In this document: in pieces, positions 8,301 to 14,691 of the stretch
Numbering within the stretch: position 1 is the first letter of the stretch
How the letters are laid out: each line of letters opens with the position of its first letter
NCBI GenBank assembly: GCA_002371295.1
Contig: DFGZ01000294.1
Location: forward strand, 1 to 16,049
Length of the DNA stretch: 16,049 bases
From: Oribacterium sp. UBA3737
GTDB lineage: Bacteria > Bacillota_A > Clostridia > Lachnospirales > Lachnospiraceae
Direction of reading: 5' to 3'
Notes under the pieces: model-generated
What the model was told of the DNA's origin: nothing
Databases searched by the model: none
The model's input: the letters and a program-made list of their open reading frames with translations, nothing else
Made by a program: the position numbers and the translations under genes

Positions 8301-10621
8301 CGATGGAAAAGCGCATACTCCAAGCCTCTTGAATTCACATCTTTCCCATTAATCATAATTGGGTTGCCCTCTGTATCCACATAATGAACTTTAATATCAG
8401 CAATTCTGATACCATCAGCAGCCTTCCATGTAATAGCAAATACCGAGAAGCTCTCCACCTCGAACTCAGCAACTGCACTGGCTACGTTAACTGTGTTGTC
8501 ATCATTCTCCGCATCTTCCTCTGTATTTGTCTCAAGGTCAGAATCAGAGATTGTCTCGTCATTCTCATCAAGAAGCTTAACGTCCTCAGTTGCTGCTACC
8601 TTTTCAGTTTTCAATGTGCTTTCTGTTTCTTTTAAGTGGTGAACCTCAAGAGATGATGCATCGATCTGTCCAAGAAGACTTTCATCACTAATTGTTATCT
8701 TTACCTTTACAGGCTTTTGAGGCTCAACCTCCTTGCCCCAGAAATCCGTGAAGCTCACATCCAGTGACTGTGAATGGTCATAGATATCGTTTTTCTTAAG
8801 CTCTGCTATCTCTTCATCGGAAAGGACATCCTTTGAGCCGTCCTTTTCTTCAGGCTTACAGAGCTTCTTTACTGAAAGCTTCGGATCTGAAATCTCAAAT
8901 GCATCTCTTGATGCAAATACATCTACTTTGAATCCGTCGATTTCTGTCTCATAATGAATCTTTCCAAGTTCATCAAGTGTGTACTGTGCGATCTTTGCTA
9001 CCTTGATGTTCTCCTTGGCTGCATCCTTATCTTCCTTTACAGCTTCTTTTGCTTCAGCTATCTTTTCCTCTGCGAATTCATCATACTCGGTCTCATCTAT
9101 CTCAGAAGCTGATGCTTTTTTGCTTGATGATTTCTTGCTTGATGATTTCTTTCCGTCAGATGATTTCTTATCATCTGTCTTATTAACTTCAGCGGTTTCT
9201 TTTTTCTCTGCGCCTGTTGTCTCAGCAGCTTCAGTTTCAGGTGTTTCAGTCTCAGCGGTTTCTGTCACTGCTGAAGTTGTTTCTTCTGCAGATTCAGCAG
9301 CTTCTGTTTCTTCAGCTTCTTCCTTGTCACCGCTGAACAATCCGGTCACATCATCTGTAAATCCCCGGAAAGCATCTGCTATCTTCTCAGGAATGGTCTT
9401 CTCAATCTCTGTCTTATCTTCGGTCTCATCTGCTTCTGCAGTAGTTTCTAAAGATGCCTCAGTGACTTCAACCTTTATACCTGATTCTGTATCTTCCGAT
9501 ACTTCCAAAGTTTCTTCTGTTTCAGCTTCAGCAGTTTCTGTCTCTGATGTCTCTCTTGACTCTGTTATACTCTCTTCCGTCTCTGCCTCGGTTGATTCCG
9601 CTGCTGTCTCAACTGCCTCAGCAGTTTCTTCTGTAGTTCCCGGAACTGTCTCAGCTACAGTTTCTTCTGTCTCAGCATCAGGTGTGGTCTCTTCTGCTGC
9701 AGTCTCTGCAGCAACGCTTTCAGCTGCCGCCACAGTATTTGTCGTTTCAACAACCTTTGCTGTCTCAACAGCTTCTGTTGCCTCCGAAGTCTTTACTGTC
9801 TCAGAAGCTTTCTCTGTTTCTTCTTCGTCAGCCTTCTTCTTTCCTGCCTCAGCAAGAACCTTTTTAAGAGCAGCGTCCTTTCCGCTTACTGTAAGCTTGT
9901 CATAGGTAATGTCATCAACATTAAGTGTGAAATTAACTGACTTATCGGAATTGTTCACGAACATGAAGGTGATCTTCTCTTTGCCCGTAAGCTCGTAATC
10001 AGAATTATCAGCGCTGTCCTGTTCAGGCTCTTTATAGTAAGCATCCTCTCCGCCGTTTATCAATGTATCAACGTCTGTTGCAGGCTCGTAAAGGATGATA
10101 TCCTTCTCTGTACCGTAACGGAACTCTACATCCTTGGAAGATGCAGCTTCATCTCTTGTGAGCTCACTGGCACTTGCTATGTCCATAGCCTTACGCATCT
10201 TCTCGTCCTTCTGAACGAAAATGCGAAGTTCTGCTTCTGCCTCATTCTCAAGGGTTTCGGATACAGAACCTGGAACTTCTACCACATAGAGTCCGGGATT
10301 CTCATTGAAAAATGCCTCATATTCTTTTATCGCTTTTTTACTGTCTGATGTTGCACCCAGATAATCCTGTGCATCGAAAAGCTCATTCTCGCGAATGGCT
10401 GTAAGAGCAGCCTCTCTAAGGTCATCACTCAGGAGATCAAGAGTAATGTCTTTGCGGCTGATGGTGCCCCCTTTTACGGAAGCTCCGGATTCTGCTGCTT
10501 CTGTTTCTTCTGAACTGCCGGCAAATGCTGGTATCTCAACATGAGAAAATACCATGCTTGCGGCGAGAAGCGCAGCTATCCCCTTTTTGATATCATTTGT
10601 ACGAATTACTCTTTTTCTCAT
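5318..10621 (-). CDS. Giant VWA-domain pilus tip adhesin with PTG sorting signal
   Basis: This 1767-residue surface protein is the first gene of the pilus operon and probably the tip adhesin. In order it has: a signal peptide (about 1-34, AFA cleavage); an N-terminal region; a Glu/Thr/Ala/Ser-rich low-complexity stretch (about 259-520) ending in a KKSSSKKSSSKK cluster; beta-rich segments (about 545-975); and a von Willebrand A domain (about 995-1250). The VWA metal-ion (MIDAS) residues are visible: D1002-x-S1004-x-S1006, T1122 in GGTNW and D1149 in SDGNP. Two insertions (about 1012-1050 and 1153-1182) interrupt the domain, as in the pneumococcal tip adhesin RrgA. A Cna-B-like domain follows with a possible isopeptide triad Lys1405, Glu1514, Asn1583, then a last domain. 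The sorting signal is LIPTG (1729-1733), a membrane segment and the tail RRRRMFED. The ATG has GAGG 6 bases upstream. The ligand cannot be told from sequence. Confidence 0.92.
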   Translation of the reverse strand: MRKRVIRTNDIKKGIAALLAASMVFSHVEIPAFAGSSEETEAAESGASVKGGTISRKDITLDLLSDDLREAALTAIRENELFDAQDYLGATSDSKKAIKEYEAFFNENPGLYVVEVPGSVSETLENEAEAELRIFVQKDEKMRKAMDIASASELTRDEAASSKDVEFRYGTEKDIILYEPATDVDTLINGGEDAYYKEPEQDSADNSDYELTGKEKITFMFVNNSDKSVNFTLNVDDITYDKLTVSGKDAALKKVLAEAGKKKADEEETEKASETVKTSEATEAVETAKVVETTNTVAAAESVAAETAAEETTPDAETEETVAETVPGTTEETAEAVETAAESTEAETEESITESRETSETETAEAETEETLEVSEDTESGIKVEVTEASLETTAEADETEDKTEIEKTIPEKIADAFRGFTDDVTGLFSGDKEEAEETEAAESAEETTSAVTETAETETPETEAAETTGAEKKETAEVNKTDDKKSSDGKKSSSKKSSSKKASASEIDETEYDEFAEEKIAEAKEAVKEDKDAAKENIKVAKIAQYTLDELGKIHYETEIDGFKVDVFASRDAFEISDPKLSVKKLCKPEEKDGSKDVLSDEEIAELKKNDIYDHSQSLDVSFTDFWGKEVEPQKPVKVKITISDESLLGQIDASSLEVHHLKETESTLKTEKVAATEDVKLLDENDETISDSDLETNTEEDAENDDNTVNVASAVAEFEVESFSVFAITWKAADGIRIADIKVHYVDTEGNPIMINGKDVNSRGLEYALFHREGSGYNSFTYYDDVKLSDVQGGITGYEYKGAHLNGYDGKTITDITTTVDSSRNTVNYKNDADVVASNTYGFKKVDKGEYASNGQRLYYYDGDSSNLYTYKSKGKTYYYMVDYNWGMKQVDGNTGDDKQLFTYQGRAEDWDHYYYDFLPYENERYDYVYETIEDEIYLVYEKTPYSDSTLPDIGELNAIDSDKNLQDNGDGTYTLTLSVTGQAKSVTADVNADVLILFDLSSSMDEESGSKGYAFAANGAYKYVDGKYIKIRGKEKYTGERYDEKSNIKRLDAAKVSVCHLIDELFANNTDGKKKVEIGLITFGGKADKPSGKYSDADTLKKVIKNLNSKSSKTVEGGTNWEAALIEANKYNFDDSDPEYVVFVSDGNPTYRINADGYYSDPQIGEGYRGGGNYDPNGMCLKAAEAAADDLINHNKQLYAINIFGDAGNMQNLVNNNGSFYRTAADQDAINSTFKEIVKVIKGNLSYAEVDITDGITSLTHSALSTQVSGTTSGFTYSVVDKNGNTLEEELEAIKKCPATYVKSDNGTSSVDWHIGGEGKNHKLLEGATYSLSFLVWPDQKVYDDYAEGKGASKYATNTYAKVKYSKLIEETGKTPKLEEQTPIDLKSGEIDLTTADVQVEKIWKMTEIKTQEAYIDKEPVVLTLYKDDSKYKTIKIASSENDVKDATNNTVTWKGATITLAPGTLVSVYDANGKEKHPELKGNKTIKTIKDKANKEYYLLGEGHKYTFTEKSHSDKFELLEKIYHPMLVDGELTNVTFTFSEDGKNIEAIEAMESMVEDNAGKLKAYNELKFETLTVSNTYTGNMAVAQETTFDLYLFRNKVDEITKKSELEAYTDDDIVSLNFDENKKSGIKLVPQKDGAYRFTIKPDFVDQPKSVSINLPAGVSYQIVEVKDGMPYAEYETKWDDGSKSLLKMLKGNEATNITDVLELSSVNTINFVNTLNALIPTGFYDNMLPFIAIAIAGIGALGFLAFDFRRRRMFED

Positions 10622-10641
10622 ATACTACCTCAATCGAAGCC

Positions 10642-10714
10642 AAACCCCTTTTGACTTTTCATTATCACTCGGGGGATTTTATCAGTCACCGCATTGACGA
10701 TTCACTTAAATCCC
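10642..10714 (-). promoter_or_regulatory. Possible leader RNA with two competing hairpins before the adhesin
   Basis: On the strand reading into the adhesin gene, GGGATTT (10708-10714) can pair with AAATCCC (10673-10679). The same central segment can instead pair as AAATCCCC (10672-10678 region) with GGGGTTT (10642-10648), with one bulged base. The two stems exclude each other, as in attenuators and riboswitch expression platforms. The second stem ends about 20 bases before the start codon. No known riboswitch class is recognised and no clear promoter for the operon was found upstream, so the regulatory role is inferred. Confidence 0.35.
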
Positions 10715-10792
10715 AAAAAACTTTTTAGAATTATTAATAATGCCTTAAGGAAATACATAATTTTGATAGTATTCGTGCTAACAAATATTAAT

Positions 10793-10894
10793 TTATATGT
10801 GATATTGTATAAATTTAATGCAGTTCAGCGCCTTCAGCACAGTATCATTTATTCCTTTGTATCTTTCGATATTTCCAATGTGATCAACTATCAT
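10793..10894 (-). pseudogene. 33-codon remnant resembling the start of a YhcH/YjgK/YiaL-family gene
   Basis: An ATG preceded by GGAGG at 5-base spacing opens a 33-codon frame ending in TAA. Its first residues, MIVDHIGNIERYKGIN, then LKAL, resemble the N-terminus of YhcH/YjgK/YiaL (DUF386) proteins, normally about 150 residues, which are linked to sugar and sialic acid metabolism. Nothing matching the rest of that family follows; the sequence turns AT-rich and noncoding. The best reading is a truncated relic left by a deletion or rearrangement next to the pilus locus. It could also be a short leader peptide upstream of the adhesin. The family match is from memory and by eye. Confidence 0.45.
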
Positions 10895-10904
10895 CTGAAC
10901 CTCC

Positions 10905-10939
10905 AATTAAAACAGCGGAAAGGGTCACCCCATTTCCGC
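10905..10939 (-). terminator. Terminator-like hairpin just before the gene remnant
   Basis: GCGGAAA and TTTCCGC (10915-10921 and 10933-10939) form a 7-bp stem that can be extended by GGG/CCC around a GTGA loop with one bulged base. On the minus strand it is followed by TGTTTTAATT. It would stop or attenuate minus-strand transcripts just ahead of the ribosome site of the 33-codon frame, so it may have been that gene's attenuator or may end a lost upstream gene. Confidence 0.45.
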
Positions 10940-11168
10940 CGTTCATCACTATTTAAATAAGAATATGTATAGTACCTTTTAGACTTTTCATCTGATTATC
11001 TCTTCAATCTGATGGATTATTTTTTATATTACGACCAAATGACAGGCAAACATTTAAGAAAATGTTCATCATCCGCTGTGGAAGCTGGATAATTCTGCCG
11101 GTTGCCTGCTATTCTCTTTTGATAAAAAATACAGATTTTTCACCCGTTTCATCATCTTCAGTCAAAAC
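10940..11168. other. AT-rich intergenic stretch without a supported gene
   Basis: No frame here has both a ribosome site and a coding character I can defend. The only structure of note is on the plus strand at 11043-11108: a 7-bp closing pair CAGGCAA/TTGCCTG around a small hairpin AACATT/AATGTT and about 35 further bases, which could be the core of a small folded RNA. No promoter is clearly tied to it. Confidence 0.4.
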
Positions 11169-11197
11169 TTGCCAATACCGTACATAACGTGTATAGT
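11169..11197 (+). promoter_or_regulatory. Sigma-A type promoter for the 52-codon gene
   Basis: TTGCCA (11169-11174) and TATAGT (11192-11197) are separated by exactly 17 bases, each matching five of six consensus bases. Transcription would start near 11204, about 28 bases ahead of the 52-codon gene and just before its GGAGGG ribosome site. Confidence 0.65.
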
Positions 11198-11231
11198 ATC
11201 GAAAATCTTTTTTTATCGGAGGGTATTGATT

Positions 11232-11390
11232 TTGAAGACATTCAGATTGAAAAACGGAACTCACGAAGTAACTGCAGTTCGTTACGATATGGGTTCAATC
11301 GAGGGATATAAGGTCCAGTACAAGCCAAATTGTAACTGGGTATGGTGTGAAAGAACTGGCTTCGAAAGAGACTACGAGCCTTGTAATTAA
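11232..11390 (+). CDS. Small protein of unknown function (52 residues)
   Basis: This short plus-strand gene has no family I recognise. A TTG start at 11232 is chosen because GGAGGG ends 8 bases upstream and a good promoter sits ahead of it; the upstream in-frame ATG at 11169 lies inside the promoter and is rejected. The product begins MKTFRLKNGTHEVTAV, has no signal peptide or membrane segment, and has an aromatic C-terminal part with Cys34, Cys39 and Cys51 around NWVWCERTGFERDYEP. The cysteine spacing could bind a metal or form a disulfide, but nothing proves it. It is the only gene I support on the plus strand and has its own promoter, ribosome site and downstream hairpins. Confidence 0.6.
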   Translation: MKTFRLKNGTHEVTAVRYDMGSIEGYKVQYKPNCNWVWCERTGFERDYEPCN

Positions 11391-11405
11391 TCAAGAACAT
11401 ATGTT

Positions 11406-11429
11406 GTGCATTATTAACAGTCAATGCAC
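11406..11429 (+). terminator. Possible first terminator of the 52-codon gene
   Basis: GTGCATT and AATGCAC form a perfect 7-bp stem with a 10-base loop, 15 bases after the stop codon, followed by TTTCCTAT. The T-run is short, so termination would be partial; the stronger hairpin at 11451-11481 lies just beyond. Confidence 0.35.
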
Positions 11430-11442
11430 TTTCCTATAAAGC

Positions 11443-11481
11443 TAAAAAAAACGGGATGTCGTTTCAGCTGCGGCATCCCGT
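11443..11481 (-). terminator. Strong Rho-independent terminator of the metallophosphatase operon
   Basis: ACGGGATG (11451-11458) pairs with CATCCCGT (11474-11481), extended by three further pairs to an 11-bp stem. On the minus strand a run of eight T follows directly, making this a textbook terminator for the two metallophosphatase genes. On the plus strand the stem is followed by TATATTTCTT, so it can also stop the 52-codon transcript. Confidence 0.9.
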
Positions 11482-11516
11482 TATATTTCTTAATTCTACT
11501 GATTCAATGCGGTCCT

Positions 11517-13007
11517 TTATACTCCTGTCACTGTTCCGTCCGCAAGGTGAATGATAAGTCTGCCTGTTCCGTATGCATCCTGATGCTGCCCCTTTTGAAG
11601 GACTTCCTCGATCACTCCGGCACAGGAGGTACAGATCTGTCTCGATGCGTGGTTCCTGTTCAGGTCCTCAAGTTCTATGTCGAAGGAATCCTTCAAATTG
11701 GTGATATGGAACTGCTGCAGTCCCACAGAGTATACCTCAGTATCCTTGATGGGTTCCCCCTTGAAATTGAACTTTATGTATGAGTGCGTCTTCTGGTCGT
11801 ATTCCACCTCCAGCCCCTGAGACAGCTGATAGAACTCAGTGTGTGCACCTGCCAGGGCTTCATCCCTGAGCACCCTCAAAAGTCCGTGCTTCAGCTGGGC
11901 TCCCGTCCAGTAGGTGGCATAAACAGAATCATCATAAGGGAAGTTTTCATCAAAGTCCTTTTTAGTCACTACAGGTCCCAGCTGTTCTGTCCGTATCGAT
12001 CCTGAACCGAGCAGGAATATATCCACTCCGAGAGTCTCACAAAGAGCGTCCGCATAAAGGTCTCCCAGTTCGGTCTCACGGATTCTGGATGGATGCGTCA
12101 GCTCACGTACGAACTTCGTAATGATCCTTCCGTACTTTTCATCAGTGCTGTGCTTATAATTGTTTATGATCTCCTCGATCCCCGGATCCTTGGGGCAGGT
12201 ACTTTCATTGATGGGTATAGCCTTCCAGCTGTAGCTGTTGATACAGTTGTTATCCGTATCCACCAGGATATCGAAGCGTCCTATCTGGTCCGTTCCCGTG
12301 CCTGCCTGTACGATGGGAATACCGTTTACAACCTCAGGCTTATCGATGAAGGTATGGGAATGTCCGCCTATGATAACATCAACGCCCCAGGCAGGATCCA
12401 GAAGAGCCGCAAGCTTCTTGTCCTCTTCAAAGCCAATATGTGTAAGAAGCACCGTAAAGTCAATGTCCATGGCATTGTAGGTATCGCAGATACGTCCTAT
12501 CTCCTCTGCCGCATCGTTAAGTGTGATGAAGGTTCCTATAAGCTTATCCATCTTGCACTGCATAAGTGCGACTTCGGTTATGATGCCTATGAACAGGATC
12601 TTCATTCCGCCGATCTCAATCACCTTGCAGGGGTCAAAGAGTCTTGCATTGTTGGTCTTTATATGGAGATTGGCATTGATGATGGGGAACTCCGCACATT
12701 TTTCAAGGAACAGAAGATGTGCCACACCATAATCTACCTCATGATTTCCGAGGGTAACGATATCGGGAGCCAGCATATTCATGATCTGTATGGTGGAAAT
12801 GCCATGGAACTCGGAATCGATGACAGAACCACGGAACATGTCACCCGCTATGGCATACAGAACATTTTCCTCCTCATGCCGGACCTTGCTGACATAGCCG
12901 GACAGCAGGGAAACTCCGCCGACGAGCTTTGAATCTATATTTTCCGCAAGAAAATCACCATGCATATCGTTAGAATGTAAAAGTGTAAGCTTTTTAAGAT
13001 TCTTCAT
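11517..13007 (-). CDS. 5'-nucleotidase-family metallophosphatase (YunD-like), downstream copy
   Basis: This 496-residue protein has an N-terminal calcineurin-like dimetal phosphoesterase domain (about 5-225) and a C-terminal 5'-nucleotidase domain (about 290-488). Metal-ligand motifs are all present: Asp14 and His16 (SNDMHGD), Asp56 (AGDMF), Asn88-His89 (GNHE), His190 (LLTHIG), and His216 and His218 (GGHSHT). The family (UshA, YfkN, YunD) hydrolyses nucleotides, UDP-sugars or 2',3'-cyclic nucleotides. Most relatives are exported, but this protein starts directly at the first beta strand with no signal peptide, as in Bacillus YunD, so it is probably cytoplasmic. A Cys pair (CTSC, 459-462) lies near the C-terminus. 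The ATG is preceded by GGGAGGGG and overlaps the upstream gene by 14 bases. It is a close paralogue of that gene. The substrate is not determined. Confidence 0.9.
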   Translation of the reverse strand: MKNLKKLTLLHSNDMHGDFLAENIDSKLVGGVSLLSGYVSKVRHEEENVLYAIAGDMFRGSVIDSEFHGISTIQIMNMLAPDIVTLGNHEVDYGVAHLLFLEKCAEFPIINANLHIKTNNARLFDPCKVIEIGGMKILFIGIITEVALMQCKMDKLIGTFITLNDAAEEIGRICDTYNAMDIDFTVLLTHIGFEEDKKLAALLDPAWGVDVIIGGHSHTFIDKPEVVNGIPIVQAGTGTDQIGRFDILVDTDNNCINSYSWKAIPINESTCPKDPGIEEIINNYKHSTDEKYGRIITKFVRELTHPSRIRETELGDLYADALCETLGVDIFLLGSGSIRTEQLGPVVTKKDFDENFPYDDSVYATYWTGAQLKHGLLRVLRDEALAGAHTEFYQLSQGLEVEYDQKTHSYIKFNFKGEPIKDTEVYSVGLQQFHITNLKDSFDIELEDLNRNHASRQICTSCAGVIEEVLQKGQHQDAYGTGRLIIHLADGTVTGV

Positions 13008-14514
13008 TATCCCCTCCCTTTTTAATGTGATGAATCCTTATTCTGTCTTCAACTTCCGCATCCTGATGCTGCCCCTTCTGAAGCATCTCCTCCAGGATCT
13101 GGGCGCAGGATGTGGCTACAGCGCGCATGGGATGATTTTCGTTGATTTCCGCTTCGCTTAGATCAAAAGAATCCGGCAGATTCTTTAAATGATACTCCTG
13201 TAATCCCACAGTGAAGATCTTATCGTCCGGCACCTCCATGCCTTCATACTCAAACTTCAGGAAAGAATGAGTCTTCTGATCATATTCGATCTTAAAACCA
13301 CGGGATATCTGATAAAATTCGGTGTGATCACCGGAAAAGGTTTCGTCTCTCAGCATCCACAACAGTCCATGCTTAAGCTGGGCTCCGGTCCAGTAGGTAA
13401 GGTATGCGGGATCATCATAAGGGAAGCAGGCATCAAAATCACCCTTGGTGACCACCGGACCCATCTTCTTTGAACGGATGGATCCAGATCCCATAAAGAA
13501 CAGATCTGTGCCGATGGCATCCTTCATAATATCGGCAAAAAGATTTCCGATTTCAGTCTCCTGATTTCTTTCCGGATGGGTAAGCTCCCTAACGAACTTG
13601 GTGATGATCCTTCCGTACTTTTCGTCGGTGATGTTTTTGTAATTGAGAATCATGTCTTTGATGGAGTTATCCATAGGACAGGTCTTGCTGTTTATGGGAA
13701 CGGATTTCCACTCAAAACTGTCAATGCTGTTTGTGTCAGTGTTCACAACTATGTCAAAACGTCCTATCTGGTCCGTTCCAGTTCCGGCCTGAACGATAGG
13801 TATGCCGTTCACCATCACCGGCTCATCCAGGAATGTATGTGAATGTCCGCCTATGATAACATCAACACCCCAGGCCGGATCCAGCATCTCAGCCAGCTTC
13901 TGATCCTCTTCGATGCCGATATGGGTAAGGAGCACCGTAAGATCCACGTCGATGGCATTGTAAGTGTTGCATATCCTTCCTATTTCATCTGCTGCATCCT
14001 CAAGTGTGATAAAGGTTCCTATCATCTTGTCCATCTTGCACTGGGCAAGGACCGCCTCTGTAAGAATGCCTATGAAAAGCACCTTCATACCGCCTATCTC
14101 GATGACCCTGCAGGGCTCGAACAGTCTTGAGTGATTGGTCTTGATGTAAAGATTGGCATTGATGATCGGAAATTCAGCGCACTTTTCCAAAAACAGCAGA
14201 TGAGCTACTCCGTAATCCACCTCATGATTTCCCAGAGTCACTATGTCCGGAGAAAGCATGTTCATGATCTGTATGGTTGAAAGACCATGATACTCCGAAT
14301 CTATGATAGAGCCCCGGAACATATCTCCCGCTATGGCATACAGAACATTTTCTTCTTCGTGGCGGACTTTGCTGACATAGCCCGATAACATGGATACTCC
14401 GCCCACCAGATCCTCATCTATCCTTTCGGACAGAAAATCTCCATGCATGTCGTTTGAGTGAAGAAGAGTCAGTCTCTTCAGATTGCCTCCTGATTTTGAT
14501 TTTTCATTGTTCAT
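12994..14514 (-). CDS. 5'-nucleotidase-family metallophosphatase (YunD-like), upstream copy
   Basis: This 506-residue paralogue of the following gene has the same two-domain build and aligns without gaps through the catalytic half. Its metal-binding residues are Asp22 and His24, Asp64, Asn96-His97, His198, His224 and His226. It has a polar 14-residue N-terminal extension (rich in Asn, Lys and Ser) and again no signal peptide. The ATG at 14514 is preferred; an in-frame GTG at 14523 lies only one or two bases after the AGAGGG ribosome site. The C-terminal ends differ most between the two copies: this one ends RIHHIKKGGDNEES and lacks the CTSC pair, having TSC only. It is transcribed first, from the extended -10 promoter upstream, and overlaps the next gene by 14 bases. 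Two retained copies in one operon suggest different substrates or dosage; which cannot be read from the sequence. Confidence 0.88.
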   Translation of the reverse strand: MNNEKSKSGGNLKRLTLLHSNDMHGDFLSERIDEDLVGGVSMLSGYVSKVRHEEENVLYAIAGDMFRGSIIDSEYHGLSTIQIMNMLSPDIVTLGNHEVDYGVAHLLFLEKCAEFPIINANLYIKTNHSRLFEPCRVIEIGGMKVLFIGILTEAVLAQCKMDKMIGTFITLEDAADEIGRICNTYNAIDVDLTVLLTHIGIEEDQKLAEMLDPAWGVDVIIGGHSHTFLDEPVMVNGIPIVQAGTGTDQIGRFDIVVNTDTNSIDSFEWKSVPINSKTCPMDNSIKDMILNYKNITDEKYGRIITKFVRELTHPERNQETEIGNLFADIMKDAIGTDLFFMGSGSIRSKKMGPVVTKGDFDACFPYDDPAYLTYWTGAQLKHGLLWMLRDETFSGDHTEFYQISRGFKIEYDQKTHSFLKFEYEGMEVPDDKIFTVGLQEYHLKNLPDSFDLSEAEINENHPMRAVATSCAQILEEMLQKGQHQDAEVEDRIRIHHIKKGGDNEES

Positions 14515-14589
14515 TTGATTCACACCCTCTTTGGTTTTCAGTTAACCTGTTTTTGTTTTATCACGTCCATTAAATATTTTAATAATGTG

Positions 14590-14598
14590 ATTATACCA
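14590..14598 (-). promoter_or_regulatory. Extended -10 promoter of the metallophosphatase operon
   Basis: On the minus strand TGGTATAAT gives a perfect -10 box with the TG extension. No good -35 box is found 16-18 bases upstream, as is common for extended -10 promoters. Transcription would start near 14583, leaving an untranslated leader of about 70 bases with a weak AT-rich hairpin. Confidence 0.7.
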
Positions 14599-14641
14599 AA
14601 AAATAGCCGGGTAGCATAAATTATCTCAATTAATCCTTATA

Positions 14642-14671
14642 TAAGAAAAACGGGCCGAACAATCGACCCGT
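14642..14671 (-). terminator. Rho-independent terminator of the TRAP permease gene
   Basis: ACGGG and CCCGT (14650-14654 and 14667-14671), extended by CGA/TCG across one mismatch, form a stem followed on the minus strand by TTTTTCTTAT. It lies about 20 bases past the permease stop and separates that transcript from the metallophosphatase promoter. Confidence 0.85.
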
Positions 14672-14691
14672 CAAAAACTACTTTTTCATTT

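Noticed and set aside
8979..9905. A 308-codon plus-strand open frame rich in Ser, Val and Ala
   Set aside because: It is the antisense image of the Glu/Thr/Ala-rich stretch of the adhesin; the repetitive codons keep the opposite frame open. It has no ribosome site or sensible protein character.
10694..10960. An 88-codon plus-strand frame with a hydrophobic stretch
   Set aside because: It is AT-rich, has no ribosome site, and covers the better supported minus-strand remnant and hairpin; the hydrophobic run comes from A/T-rich codons.
12093..12932. A 279-codon plus-strand open frame
   Set aside because: It lies opposite the well-supported metallophosphatase gene, and similar antisense frames appear opposite its paralogue, as expected of a shadow.
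14515..14523. GTG start for the upstream metallophosphatase
   Set aside because: The ribosome site would touch the start codon; the ATG nine bases later has workable spacing.
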